64,000 bases of DNA from Trichaptum fuscoviolaceum (Eukaryota; Basidiomycota; Agaricomycetes; Hymenochaetales; Trichaptaceae). Under the pieces are notes generated by a model, which saw only the letters and a program-made list of their open reading frames with translations, was not told the DNA's origin and searched no databases. Positions 22,461 through 33,400 of the stretch are shown one piece after another. The stretch's first letter is position 1, and the number at the start of each line of letters is the position of its first letter. The position numbers were made by a program, and so were the translations under genes. The DNA lies in NCBI GenBank assembly GCA_910574455.1, contig CAJSYZ010000004.1, forward strand, positions 682,001-746,000, given 5' to 3'.

Positions 22461-22808
22461 AGTAGAGGGCTTCGTTGCTGATACAGAAAACTCGCGTTGC
22501 TTAAATATGGCATCACATCAGATTTTGGCATTGTTATAGGTGAGTTGAGGAAAACAAGAGCTCTCATAGTAGACGACGAAAGGAGTTGCTATAGGGACGA
22601 CAATCATAACAACGAGAAGCACTCAGCGTTTGGAGGACCCCGGGTACTACTAAGTTATGTCTTACTTGTTTAAACACTAATTTAGCAATTATATTTGTCA
22701 TCTAGTTAAGGAAGGGCGCCGTCAGGCGAACCCTGGGAACTTCAAATTGAAGGAGGTTGTTCTCTTCTCTGATCTACTAGCTGGTCACTTTCTCGAAGTA
22801 TTCGTGAT
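22461..22808. promoter_or_regulatory. Divergent promoter region K2/K3b (348 bp)
   Basis: Spacer between the start codons of K2 (-) and K3b (+). The mirrored pair K3c/K2' has a spacer of exactly the same length (33053-33400), although no similarity is visible by eye. No defined motif can be assigned. Confidence 0.4.
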
Positions 22809-24123
22809 ATGACAGTAGTCAAAGCAGAAAACATTGCTGAAACGATTTTGCTTACTGGGGAGAAATGGTGGATAGGACATCGTGAGCTGCTGGAAAACCA
22901 TGGTTACCGCCTTCGAGCACGATATCAACCTAACTGGAGGCCGTCCTGGCTGGACTCCGGCAAGGGCCCTTTGGAGTGCGAGGATGGGCACCCGAACTCG
23001 GTGAGGTTCGACCGTCATATAACAATCTACGGAATCTTTAACATGCTTTTACAGAAAGCCAGGGTCATAGATGCCGTCCACATCTCGACTGGGAAAAGAG
23101 TGTTCATGAAGGCTGTGAAGAAGGGGACTACAGAGAAGAGCATTGTCATGTACTTAAACTCAGAAGACCTTCTTCGCGACCCACGGAACCACTGCGTTCG
23201 TATCCTTGACAGTTTTGAAAGCGAGCTAGATCCGGAGGAAGAGATCATTGTCATGCCCTTGCTTCGGCCGTTCAACATGCCATCGTTTGACACGGTCGAG
23301 GAAGCCTTCGACTTTGTTCGGCAGATGCTTGAGGTAAGCTCTGCTAATCCTAAACTCTCTATTTTCTCTGATCGCCCGTCATAGAATGTTGTTTTTATCC
23401 ACGAGAAGAACGTTGCTCACAGGTCAGTGACAGCATTTGTTGCCCGTAATTTTCTAACTTGATACTAGAGACCTAAGCACGTTGAATATCATGTATGATG
23501 CCGAAGAAATGTTTCCGATGGGCTTTCATCCGGTGTTTCCGGTTTACACTGCGGATATTCGTAGATTGGCGCCCTATATCACCAGGACAGCCGTAGGAGG
23601 TGTGAAGTACTTCGTTACGGACTTCGGTATTTCAACGCAATTCAAAGAAGGGGAAACGAAGCTAGTGCTGGGCGAATCTTGTCAAGATCACTCGGTTCCT
23701 GAGCTGTCAAACACACGGCCATACGATCCTTTCCGAGTCGATATCTACACTCTAGGCAACGTTTTTAAAGAGGACCTCATAGATGTAGAGGCTTATTTCC
23801 ATTATCTCCGTGATAATGACGACTAATCATTTGGATAGTATTATAAAAACATCAAGCCCCTGATTCCCCTAGTGCAGGCTATGACCCAACTGAATCCGGA
23901 GGCTCGGCCGACAGCGGTAGAAGCCCTCCAAATGTTCGAGGAAATCGCAAAGCGGCAGCCGATTCATGTCGTCAAATGGAAGCTTAAACGAGTCAAAACA
24001 CACCGAATTGTACACCTGTACCAGAATTGTGTTTCCGTTGGTGCTGTTAGCGCAGCATACCTACGATGGCTTGCAAGTGCGATATATCTCTATTTCAGAA
24101 TTCTTTTTACTGATTGTATTTAG
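22809..24123 (+). CDS. K3b: WWRD-type agaricomycete protein kinase
   Basis: Exons 22809-23000, 23055-23333, 23385-23422, 23469-23784, 23839-24123; 369 aa. The N-terminal signature is KWWIGHRELLENHGYRLRARYQPNWRPSW in order (about residues 19-47), with Lys in FMKAVKK, then DPRNHCVRIL and VMPLLRPFNMPSFDTVEEA. The catalytic loop AHRDLSTLNIM is split by an intron (Asp about 171). FVTDFGIS has Asp about 221, then DPFRVDIYTLGN, and MTQLNPEARPTAVEAL in the C-terminal lobe. All catalytic residues are present. It is divergent from K2. A short final intron near GCTTGCAAGTGCG is possible, which would change only the last residues. Confidence 0.83.
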
Positions 24124-24480
24124 GACCTTTTCTTCGATTATCTTGAAATATGAGCTTGGAATCCGAGTCCTTGCCACTTTAATTCTTCTCACTAGCCTTA
24201 GCCACTATATTCTCGGGAACTCGTGTACAGTAGATAGTCACGGTAACACATCAAAGCTATCCTTATTCAAAGGTGAATAAAATTCTTTGTTAGTTGTTGG
24301 GACTGCACGATGCAGTATTGACAATTGTGTGGTGATCGTGGGAGCCCTGAAGGGGGTTTATTGGTTACTGTAAAGTAGACTCCGCACTCTTATTTGACAC
24401 CCGCACTATCGTTCTTCTCCCGTTGTCGTCGTTACTGCCTGTTCAGCATCAAACCGCCACCAAAGTGTCTCCATATAACG

Positions 24481-24539
24481 ATGGCAGAAGAGGGATCTAC
24501 TCAAGAAAGAACTTTTCAACGTCGTCGCCGAGTTTCCAA
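24481..24539 (+). pseudogene. First exon of a probable Zn2Cys6 transcription factor, truncated
   Basis: ATG followed by MAEEGSTQERTFQRRRRVSK and a GTACGT donor. Basic RRRRVSK immediately before an intron is typical of the start of fungal Zn2Cys6 factors, where ACDxCR follows. The expected zinc cluster is missing because a TIR element begins 73 bp downstream. Identification rests on one short exon. Confidence 0.4.
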
Positions 24540-24821
24540 GTACGTATCGTAAAGTCTTGCGCAAAGACATTGATCCAACGTTACATCCAGTCGCTTTACA
24601 CCTTAATCAAACACCTAATGGTGTATCTTCTGAATATAGCCCATATTATCGGGTGAATTATTCACTCACATGAATCATTCAGCATTATATTGATAATAAA
24701 TTACACCTTATAAAAAGATAGATGAATAAATCATGAATCATTCACCAGCCAAAATAAATTATAATATTTGCTATTTAATGAATATAAACACATATTAGTA
24801 TATCCTGTCTACATCTCCGGC

Positions 24822-25689
24822 TCACTCGATGGCAATAAGGATACACTGCATTACCACCATTTTTGTCTGGATGCCGAGTGCGGAGCCATTTTCCTCACGC
24901 GCATTCTGCGTACGCGTGTGCAAGTCAACTCTCAGACGCGCCTCCAGCTTCGCAAGCATCACAGACGAGTCGTCGTCCAATTTCACCACAAAGTCCGGAT
25001 GCACCCAATGCACCTGGCGGCCCGTCATGTGCCATTCTGGTCGCACAGAGTACGGGCCATGCTTTGCAAGCGGTACAACTTTTGATATGAGAATTCTGGC
25101 AGAGCGTAATTTGTGTTGTTTTCGGGCAGAGGCGCACCCACGCTTCCGTCGATGCCCAGTTTAAGAATGCATGCGTCTTGCCGTAGTTCATGTTCACCGT
25201 GCAATCATCTCATTGAGAGTGAGATGGCCAATCGTGTGCATAAGGATAGGTGAAGGGGAAGAAAACAAGTTAGCGGGAAATGTTGAGACGATCAAAACAG
25301 CGAAAGGTGACGCACTCTCTGCCTCAAGTTGAATCCGCTTCTCCCAGCTGCTCGTAGGCTTACCGACCACAGACCGCATAATCGTCCTACTTGTCCCTAC
25401 CCTATCATCGTCCCCCTGCACCATTGCGACTACGCTTGTGGGACACCCAGGTGATCCGTATGAGCATGCGGCGTTCCAAGGCGGAGTCCATCGTCAACAC
25501 CCCGAGAAGAATATATGTCGAAAAGTACTCATCTAGATGCACAGGAGGGAACGGTGGCGACATAACGGATGAAAGGGAGGGAACATCGGATGCCGTGAAG
25601 TCGCTGAAGGAGAGGGATGGCGAGAGGGACGCGGCGCTCAAGGAAGGCGAGACGAGGAAACAGAGCAGCCACGGCAGAGTTGAGGACAT
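24822..25689 (-). pseudogene. GT31-like galactosyltransferase fragment captured in element H
   Basis: Read from 25689 downward: a hydrophobic N-terminus (PWLLCFLVSPSLSAASLSPS), then YFSTYILLGVLTMDSALERRMLIRITW, TSSWEKRIQLEAE, a probable intron, MNMNYGKTHAFLNWASTEAW, another break, and HPDFVVKLDDDSSVMLAKLEARLR. The order R-x-LIR-x-TW, GKTxxFxxWA, then the DDD metal-binding motif is that of family 31-type galactosyltransferases, which are type II Golgi membrane enzymes. The C-terminal catalytic part is absent and the frames are interrupted, so it is a gene fragment. Intron-like breaks remain, which points to DNA-level capture. Confidence 0.65.
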
Positions 25690-25859
25690 GGAAGAAGGAG
25701 AATCAGTAAGATGGCGAAGATAGTGAGGACAAGAGACTTACTTTGATGTTGATGGGAGCATCAGAGTCCTCCAACATAGTAGAAAGAACAGAACGAAACG
25801 ATGGCGAACGCGCCTTTGCAGTGGTATGGTCACTGTTGACTGTGGCACGGGATCACGTG

Positions 25860-26690
25860 ACACTGACACGCCGGTGGCACGCAGTGACCACTGACCACTC
25901 TCTCTTTCGTCTCTTCCAACTCCTTCGCACACGCAGTCGTCGTATGTCCCAACCTCTTCCAGCTCAACATCTCACTCTATGGCTGCGACTCACCTGCGTG
26001 ACAGACGAAGGGCGCCGTCAACGAAGCACGCATGTGCAAGACGGTCCCATATCTCGATAGCGGCACCTTGCCCTTATTGCGCTCAGGACCGCGGATTCGT
26101 GCGTTGAAGCTCGCCAATTGGACCGACAAAGGAGTGAACGTTTGGCATCATTATCGAGGACCGTACTCCGAACATGGAGTCTGCTGATCATCGTTACCGC
26201 TGTTCAAACCTAGTCTGTCCGAGGTCAGGCTGAACTTCCAATCTCGTTCAAAGATGAACTTCACTGACTATCTGTTTTAGTACTCTACCCAGTTACTGCG
26301 CTCTTTGGAGTTGGAACGGGAACCGGTGCCTGCGCTACTCAGCCGCATCCTGCATCAACTTGGTTCGTCTTTGGAATCACTTTCTATTCCAACATGCACA
26401 ACGGCCGCCGGGGTAACTTCAATACACATCTGCGATCGCTTACGCGAAATCAAGCTCTCAAACACCTGGCCTTCTCAGTTGTCTGGGTTGCTTCTCTGCG
26501 CGTACCAATCAACGGTGTTGGAGAATGCGGCAGCGGTCACGGTTCAGTATTGGGATGAAGGCAAGAAGCACTCCATGTTACCACGTCTGAAGATCGCCTG
26601 CGCAACGACAGAAGTAGCATTGCGGAGCACAAGGAATGCACAGCGTTTTCGTGCAATGGTCGTGAGTGGATGCAGTTACTCATGTTGTTG
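25860..26690 (+). pseudogene. F-box/leucine-rich-like protein fragment captured in element H
   Basis: The segment near 25915-25985 encodes (in one frame) AVVVCPNLFQLNISLYGC, followed by about 26085-26150 (IRALKLANWTDKG) and 26305-26690 (ALLSRILHQLGSSLESLSIP, LREIKLSNTW). Regularly spaced leucines and the CPNLxxLNISLYGC phrase are common in fungal F-box proteins. The frame is interrupted by stops. A related piece occurs in the unrelated hAT element at 53.4 kb. Confidence 0.5.
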
Positions 26691-27114
26691 ACAATCCCTT
26701 ACTCATTCACTTGCAGCACGGCGATTCCTAATCAATATGTTCACTCGCTTCGAAGAGCCTGCGAACTTGCACACTTTGCTTTACTTCGCCGTCACACCTG
26801 CACTCACGGGTCATCTGCAGGTGCACCTGTGTTACATCCTACTATGTAGACATCATGTTTATTCCCTCACTTTTGTTTGAATCATTCACCAAGTCTATGA
26901 TTCATTCCCTAAACTATTGTATATATGATGTATATTATAAAGCTTAATACAAGTGAATGATTCTGTGCAAGAACTATAAATTGAATCATTAATGCAAATT
27001 CATTCATTTTGAGTGAACTATTTGATTCATTCACATGAATCATTCATCTGAGTGAATCATTCACCCCATAATATGGGCTATTTTCTGAAGATGCACCATT
27101 AGGTGCCTGCAAAC

Positions 27115-28221
27115 ATGGATGTTGTCAATGCTATCCCTGAGCTCATAGAGCAACTAGTGGAATGTGCGAGGCTCGTCCAAGATGCTGCTAATATCGACAA
27201 GGCTGTTGACTACGACATTGACCATGGGCGCCATATGGCACATCAGCTCGTTCTCATGGCGGAGATCATGAAACCCTCCTGTAGAGAATTGACTGCGGGC
27301 CTAATACCTCATGAACGTAGGAGGCAAGAAAGACCATGTTACAGAATGTAATCTACTCTGAATATATACAAATAGTGCATGTCAGCCAGTCGGAAACCTA
27401 ACCAGCCACTTTCCTAATCTGTGTGAGTCGCACAATAAACCATTATCCTCAACACTCCCCCTCGACGAGCACAGACACATATCCCAGATAAACTCCAGTC
27501 ACATTCCTCAACAACCTCCAATTATATATCCCTTTCTCGCTGCAACATCGTTGGTCGCCAGTCAAGTCAAAGTCTTCAATTTTTGTTGCCAAGTCCAAGT
27601 CCGTGAGTTTCTGTCGGCCATTTGCCGCATGTCTTTTGCTTTCGATAAAATGTTGCCAGGAGCACCGGATGTCGTCCAGGTTGCATAGACTGTTAGCCTA
27701 GTTGTGTTCCGAAGGTATGCCACCAGATAGTATAGGATTGTCATGAAGAGATTTGTTGCCGGAGGTGCCTGCCACAGTTGCCAATAGTGATGTTGTTGGA
27801 GCCTCTTGTTGATTGATGCAGCATTCCAAGTTAGGCTCGAAGACTAATTAAGCAATAGTAGAGTGTGTAACGCAGTGTTAGAGCAGAGCAAGGCTCATAA
27901 CCTGTAGAGAATCGACTGCGGGCCTAATACCTCATGAACGTAGGAGGCAAGAAAGACCATGTTACAGAATGTAATCTACTCCGAATATATACAAATAGTG
28001 CATGTCAGCCAGTCGGAAACCTAACCAGTCACTTTCCTAATCTGTGTGAGTCGCACAATAAACCATTATCCTCAACACCTCCAAGTACCTCCCGGGTACT
28101 GCAGCGGAAGTTTCCAGCGCTCTGTGCAAGGCAGAGCAGGCGACCGTCGAAGTCAATTGCAAACTCAATGAGCTTAGTGCAAGATTCGGTCTGAGCCCAG
28201 ATACGCTAGCACCCGGCCTAC
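27115..28221 (+). pseudogene. K1': second HeLo-like/pseudokinase gene, 5' fragment, broken by a TRIM
   Basis: ATG at 27115 opens MDVVNAIPELIEQLVECARL, closely matching the first residues of K1 (MDIVTGIPDLIERVIQCARL). The frame stops at ...AEIMKPS where a 798-bp TRIM is inserted, and resumes in the same frame at 28083 (KYLPGTAAEVSSALCKAEQA), equivalent to the following segment of K1. It is then lost at the start of another TIR element (28222). Only the helical N-terminal domain (about 100 residues) survives; the pseudokinase part is absent. Element H ends about 10 bp upstream of the ATG, so its promoter is also gone. Confidence 0.85.
27280..28077 (+). mobile_element. TRIM (miniature LTR retrotransposon), 798 bp
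   Basis: Two direct 175-bp terminal repeats, 27280-27454 and 27903-28077, each starting TGTAGAGAAT and ending CCTCAACA. They differ at about three positions and are flanked by a 5-bp duplication CCTCC (27275-27279, 28078-28082). The 448-bp interior has no coding frame. TG..CA ends, short LTRs and a non-coding interior fit a terminal-repeat retrotransposon in miniature. No primer-binding site to a usual tRNA was recognised. Confidence 0.9.
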
Positions 28222-29220
28222 AGATTTTAACATGCAGGTTCCGCGCGCGGTAAATGGTAAATCGATCGGTTTACCGCCCATAGTGAGCATTACCGCGAGT
28301 ACTTCCGCGCAGTTCCTCCCACTTTCCCACGTCTCCCCCTCATCTTCGGAAAGGCTCTATGGGTTATTGTAAGTTTTAGAAAATGCAAAAAAAAATTGTT
28401 CATGGTTCCATCAGTGTATGCGACAAGATATATTTTTCTCAGTAATATTCCAAATTTATCGGAATCAAACATGTCAAAGAGGCATACAGTTAGAAACAAG
28501 AAGTTCAAAGGGAGCGCGGTAATCTGTACGGTAGGCGCGGTAAATGTCCGCGGTAGTTGAATGGAAGGGCGGTAAAGTTCTTGAAATAGCGCGGAAGTCA
28601 TGGTAAAATCAACGGTAGGCATGGTAAAACCAATGGTAATGGTGCGGAAGTGCACGTTAAAATCGACGGTAGTGCGCGGTAAAGTCGGCGGTAATGGCGC
28701 GGAACTGCATGTTAATTTAGTACAGTCCTGAGTGATACCTGAGAATATGTAGAAAATGTGCAGCTCCATATCATTGTATTCAGTCTCTAATTAACTCCTG
28801 TATTATAAGACAATACTCAAAGTGTTCCGGAGTTTTAGTCTTTTTTGTTTTGTTTTCTCCATAACTCAACAAATAATTGGCGCGTACAGAAGCTAAGAAT
28901 ATGCATGAAAAGATCTTGATTAGTAGCTTCCGTCAATATGAGCTTCATTATTTAATACAGAGAATTCACGGAGCTATTGGTGTTCGAACTTCCAATTAGT
29001 TTCTGTTACGCATCAAGCTGCTTACCCTTGTTTACACATTGTTTATGTTCCCCCTCATCTTTTTCTCTCACCCTTTCTACCTGCATGTGCGTACACACAT
29101 TGCATCATTCTTTCATCATCGACTCCACACTCCGATGGCTCCACTCACTCCACCTTCACTCCGAGAGCCCCATAACCTTCTACTCTGATGATACATCATT
29201 GTACTCCACTCTACTCCACC

Positions 29221-29646
29221 TAATGTTGTGGGCAAAACTCACGGGTTTTGCCACCCCCCTATTTTGCCATGGCAGTTGCCAGTTTTGCCATCAAGAGGGG
29301 TAAAATGTGGGTGGCAGAACCCCCGTGTGAAATAGTAGATTATCCATATATAGACATCATGAGCACTAGACAAGCCCAATTGAGATGTGTGTTTAATGAA
29401 ATCATTTGAACTAAGTGCTTTTAACAACAAGTTTAATAATGTGTCTTTACCCAAAGCAAGGTTTTGTTTACCATATTGGGGCAGAATTGCATGTATTATA
29501 AAAACATGGCACCATATATGGTAACTTACAGCTGGTATGCACCGTGGGAGTATTTAGTTTTGCCACCCTGGCAAAACACCTGGTTTTGCCACTTTTGCCG
29601 GGCAAAATGGCAGAACTGACCATTTTTAGTTTTGCCCACAGCACTA
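29221..29646. mobile_element. hAT-type MITE (family F, copy 2)
   Basis: 426 bp, TIR TAATGTTGTGGGCAAAACT and its inverse with C/T changes, 8-bp duplication ACTCCACC (29213-29220, 29647-29654). Inverted relative to copy 1 at 8667-9080. The empty site is visible in the other LTR-D copies, which confirms the boundaries. Confidence 0.92.
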
Positions 29647-29800
29647 ACTCCACCTATGCTCCAATCTGACATCATCCTCCATTAATTAGAGCCACTATGA
29701 CGGACTCACTCCACTTCTGACCCGCGATGATGTAGTTTCATTCCTTGCTCCACTCTATTGTTCTCTGTAGTATATAAGGCCATGTACATAGCACCCCAGG

Positions 29801-30381
29801 TGTCAGGAATCGCCACGGATTTACTTATTGTTTTCTTTTATTTTCCGTTTACTTATGATTTACTGAGGTTTTTATTTACTTTCGATTCCTGACATCGTAC
29901 GAGACACTCGTACGGTCTCGTACGGTCAGCGGTACGCGCTCGGTACAAAGCCCGTACGGCGCGTACACCTTTGCATCTGTCTGCACACGGGGATTGCTGT
30001 TTCTTTTGATTCTATTCACTAACAGACACTTTTCTGTGCGCTTGGGTTCAAACCCGGCGCGCCAGCGATGCTTATGCATCTTTCTATTTGTATTTCAAAT
30101 TCGGATCGGACCACGGGTCCGTACGGACGGTGGCTTGGAGGAACTGTATAGTTCCTCCTGCGCTTGCCAAAAGCGCCCGTCCGCCTGAGAAGCACTCCAC
30201 TTTTGGCCTCTTGTCAAGTGCTTCCCAGGTGACGTTATATTTGTGCTTCTGATGTGTAGAATAGCTTAATTGACTTGTCAAGTGCTTCCCAGAGTGTGGA
30301 ACCGCTTTGCATAGCCGCTGATCGTCCGATTTACGTTGTCCGAGGTCCTGAGAACGCATAGAACCACTCTGTGTCGTAACA
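29801..30381 (+). repeat. Solo LTR-C (copy 1)
   Basis: 581 bp from TGTCAGGAATCGCC to GTCGTAACA with a 5-bp duplication CCAGG (29796-29800, 30382-30386). An inverted copy with its own TSD is at 54054-54633. It contains the hairpin/direct-repeat module (CTTGTCAAGTGCTTCC twice, about 30190-30296). No matching internal element is in the window. Confidence 0.92.
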
Positions 30382-30974
30382 CCAGGATGACACTTAAGTC
30401 AATCCTCCTATAGTCTTTCACACCATCGTGCCAAAGACTCTGTTCACCCACGACTTCCGAGCTTAAGAGAGCCTCGTTAAAGCGCCCACTCTTATCTCAC
30501 CACTTGTTTGTTCACAAACAACGCTTTTGTCACATATCATTTCCGTAATAAGTCTTCCAAAGCCGTGAACGTAACAGTTTCCACGTTCGGACATTAATAA
30601 CTCTGTCAATTCTCTGCTTTAATTCTTGAAATTTGTATCGACGGAAGCTACTAATTAAGATCTTTCGATGCATATTCTTAACTTCTGTACGCGCCAACTA
30701 TTTGTTGCGTTATGGAGAAAACAAGAAAAAAGTCTAAAACATTGGAACACTATTTTGAGTCATGTACTACTAGTAGTAGTATAACCACAATTATATTTTG
30801 TTTGCTATAAACCATTTATTTGACTATCTAATGCTTCACTTCCACAAAGTAGTCTAAGATAGCTGCACGGTAATGTGGAAGGCACTGCGCGGTAAAATCG
30901 ACGGAACTGCATGGTAATTCCCGCGGTACCGCGCGGTACTGTGCGGTAGCACGGTAATCTGTATGTTAAAATCT

Positions 30975-31534
30975 AGTTGCCCCCCCCCCCGACTCGGAGT
31001 CGTGACAGACGTGATTGCACACCGCGCAAGCGTCACGCGACGGGCCCGGTGTGCGATTGCTATGTCAGTCGGAGTATGTCGGTGAGCTAGACTCGTGCGA
31101 TCCGCAAACCAATTAGCTCGATGGAAATTGCAATACGCAGATTGATCCAGATCGAAAGACGTGTTACCGGATACTCCTACCTACAGTAAATCATCCTTTG
31201 TACTTATGTCTATGGCTTTACATTACGGTTCACCGCTTGTGATTAACAGACAGGCGCGATGCCGATAAGTCTGTCTGACTTCCTCTTCCTTAAACTTTGT
31301 CATTAGATACCGTAGCAAGACACTACACATTTGGAGGAGACAATAACCTATCAGGTATTGGAGACTAGCCATTAGCCGTCCATGTTGACGTTTACGATGG
31401 GTTTTGCACTTATTGTTCCTCAGAGTGACTCAGGCTTTTCACTGTTAGACTATTGATACAAAGCAACAACATAGTTTCTGTGGAGACCCCGAATTTCATT
31501 CGTATTAGTGCGCTTGCTATTCTACCAAAAGGGA
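30975..31534. other. Unassigned spacer
   Basis: Starts with a C13 run (about 30980) followed by the palindrome GACTCGGAGTC. No gene, RNA or repeat end was recognised before the stop of K3c. Confidence 0.4.
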
Positions 31535-33052
31535 TTAAATCTCACTGCACGGCTGGGATATGCTGTCCGGCTCGTCGGTACAGTGCACGAGTGATACATC
31601 AAGGACAGCTGTTGTGGCTGGAAGACAACGAATGACGGGTCGGAATAAATAGTTCATGCGCGCCAGCGTTTCGTCGGAGAAGGAACATGATGTAGGACAA
31701 CTTATTGTGCTGTCAACGATGACCCTGTGCACGCAGATGAGTCCGCGATGTTTTTTGGAGAGAGTAAATATGAACATACGTAGAAGGCACTTGACATATG
31801 CAATGCAGACCGGGCCCAGAGACGTGAAATTCCGATATAAATGTACGATCCGATGGGACTTCACATTTTTTAGCTTCCATTTGACAACATGAATCGGTAG
31901 TTTCCCGGTAATGCCTTCGAACTGCTTTAGTGCTTCAGAAGCCAAAGGGCGTGAAGCCGGTTCCTTCTGCGTCATAGAATTTGCAAGAGGAGAAAGGAAT
32001 TCCAGGTTCTTGTACTTCTGAGGAAACGTCAAAAAAAGTCGAAGGTAGGAAATGCACTCGCACCTCTATGAACTCGTTCTTATAAAGGTTGCCCAAGGTG
32101 TAGATATCAACTGGGAAGGGATCGTACGGGTAAATCTCCGACAATTCCGGTACCGTCTTGTCCTGACAATCCTTTCCAGTAACGTTTGACTGTTTGCCAT
32201 TTTCGAACAGGGTAGAAATGCCGAAATCGGTGAAATAATATCTGACTCCGCCTGCTGCAGCCCTGGTGATGTAGGGAGCAGGAGCAGAGGCGTCGGGAGT
32301 GAAACTTGGCACAGATGCATGAAACCCCTTTGGGTACATTTTCTGTGCATCGAACATGATATTAAACTTGCAACAGTCTCTAATATCCCGTCAGAATATG
32401 TAGTGAGCTAGTGCAACATAAGAAATGCAACTAAACCAACCGGTGGGCCACATTCATTTCATGAAGAAAGGTAACTCCCTACTAGAATTTGAATACATCA
32501 TAGCTACGCAGAAGTTAACACATACCTCAAGAGTTTGGTGCACAAAATCAAGCACCTCTTCCACTGTAGCGAATGACGGGTCGATGCAACATCGTAGAAC
32601 GGGCATAACGAGGAACTCAGTATACGGCTCACTTTCGTCATCAAAGTGGTCCTGAATGGAGACACAATGGTTCCTAGCATCTTGCATCTTTTCGGAGCAC
32701 ATTAGCAGTGCTATTTGTTTCTCCGAACTGTCCTTCATGATCCTCTTGATTATAACCGTCGACCCAGTCTCTATATGTGTTGCATCCATTGTTTTGCTGT
32801 GCTACGACGTGACTCAATGCGCAGTTGAAAGAGAAGGCATTGAAGGAGGTAGCTGACCTTAATTAGTATAGAGTCCTCACTAGAGAATTGACTCTTTCCA
32901 GAGGTGTGCCAGGATGGTTTCCAGTCTGGATGATAGCGTCGACGCAACCGGTAGCCGCGTTTCTCAAACATATTGTAACGGTCTCTCCACCATATCTCGG
33001 CCAAAAGGAGCTTGCTATCATCGTATGTTTGTTTAACGCGATCGTCCGCCAT
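31535..33052 (-). CDS. K3c: WWRD-type agaricomycete protein kinase
   Basis: Exons 33052-32858, 32801-32526, 32478-32441, 32379-32064, 32017-31535; 435 aa. The first four exons have lengths 195, 276, 38 and 316 nt, identical to K3a. N-terminus MADDRVKQTYDDSKLLLAEIWWRD; catalytic loop VAHRDCCKFNIM; YFTDFGIS; DPFPVDIYTLGN; SMTQKEPASRPLASEALKQFE. All catalytic residues are retained. It is closer in sequence to K3a than to K3b. The last exon is longer than in the paralogues (ends ...SISQPCSEI); a missed 3' intron is possible. Divergent from K2'. Confidence 0.83.
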
Positions 33053-33400
33053 AGTCGAGTAAGTTGAAGGAAGAAGGAAGTGCAGGAGCGCCTGAGGCGC
33101 TGAGCTTCATGGACGTCGGATGAGGCAGTGGGATCGACGATTCACTTTGAATCGCGGGGTCCGGGGTCACTGGCATGGTCTTCAGGGTGGGAAACAATTA
33201 CTTAACTTGAAAGAAACAATAAACTTGCCAGTGACAACTTAAATCAATTACCACTGTTATTACTGTTACTAATATAGAAACACTTGTACTTCCTGGCGCC
33301 CATGACCGGCAAAATCCGTATATAAGGACAACGATCTACATTCTCTTCTTTCAGCTTAAATCAAGATTTCCACATACCGCCTATCTTTGTGCCGCGAAAA
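33053..33400. promoter_or_regulatory. Divergent promoter region K3c/K2' (348 bp)
   Basis: Spacer between divergent start codons, the same length as the K2/K3b spacer. It includes CCGTATATAAGGACAACG (about 33315-33332), a TATA-box-like motif about 70-85 bp before the K2' ATG in the right orientation. Confidence 0.45.

Larger units (their letters stand above)
24612..27105. mobile_element. TIR element H carrying host gene fragments
   Basis: Terminal inverted repeats of about 40 bp: 24612 on (CACCTAATGGTGTATCTTC, then tATAGCCCATATTAT) and the reverse at 27065-27105. Both are followed inward by clusters of TGAATCATTCA-type subterminal repeats (24655-24760 and 26930-27060). Between the ends lie a GT31-like fragment (-) and an F-box/LRR-like fragment (+), with no transposase. 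A clear target-site duplication was not found, so the superfamily is unassigned. Confidence 0.75.
29004..30576 (+). repeat. Solo LTR-D, interrupted twice
   Basis: Begins TGTTACGCATCAAGC and ends CCGTGAACGTAACA, flanked by a 5-bp duplication GTTTC (28999-29003, 30577-30581). It matches the 549-bp LTRs of the full element at 34-45 kb in opposite orientation, once the nested MITE (29221-29646) and solo LTR-C (29801-30381) are removed. Confidence 0.92.
28222..30974. mobile_element. TIR element G with CGCGGTAA subterminal repeats
   Basis: The ends share AGATTTTAACATGC / GCATGTTAAAATCT-like termini. Both arms contain many GCGCGGTAA / TTACCGCG motifs (28235-28720 and 30870-30965). A further inverted stretch of about 100 bp matches 28838-28945 with 30632-30722 (GGCGCGTACAGAAG...GAATATGCAT). 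A solo LTR-D is inserted between the arms, leaving about 1.2 kb of original element. No transposase was seen and the exact TSD is unclear. It truncates the K1' fragment. Confidence 0.7.

Noticed and set aside
28222..30974. Helitron
   Set aside because: The ends are inverted repeats with long arms; no 5'-TC / CTRR-3' hairpin end or Rep/helicase frame.
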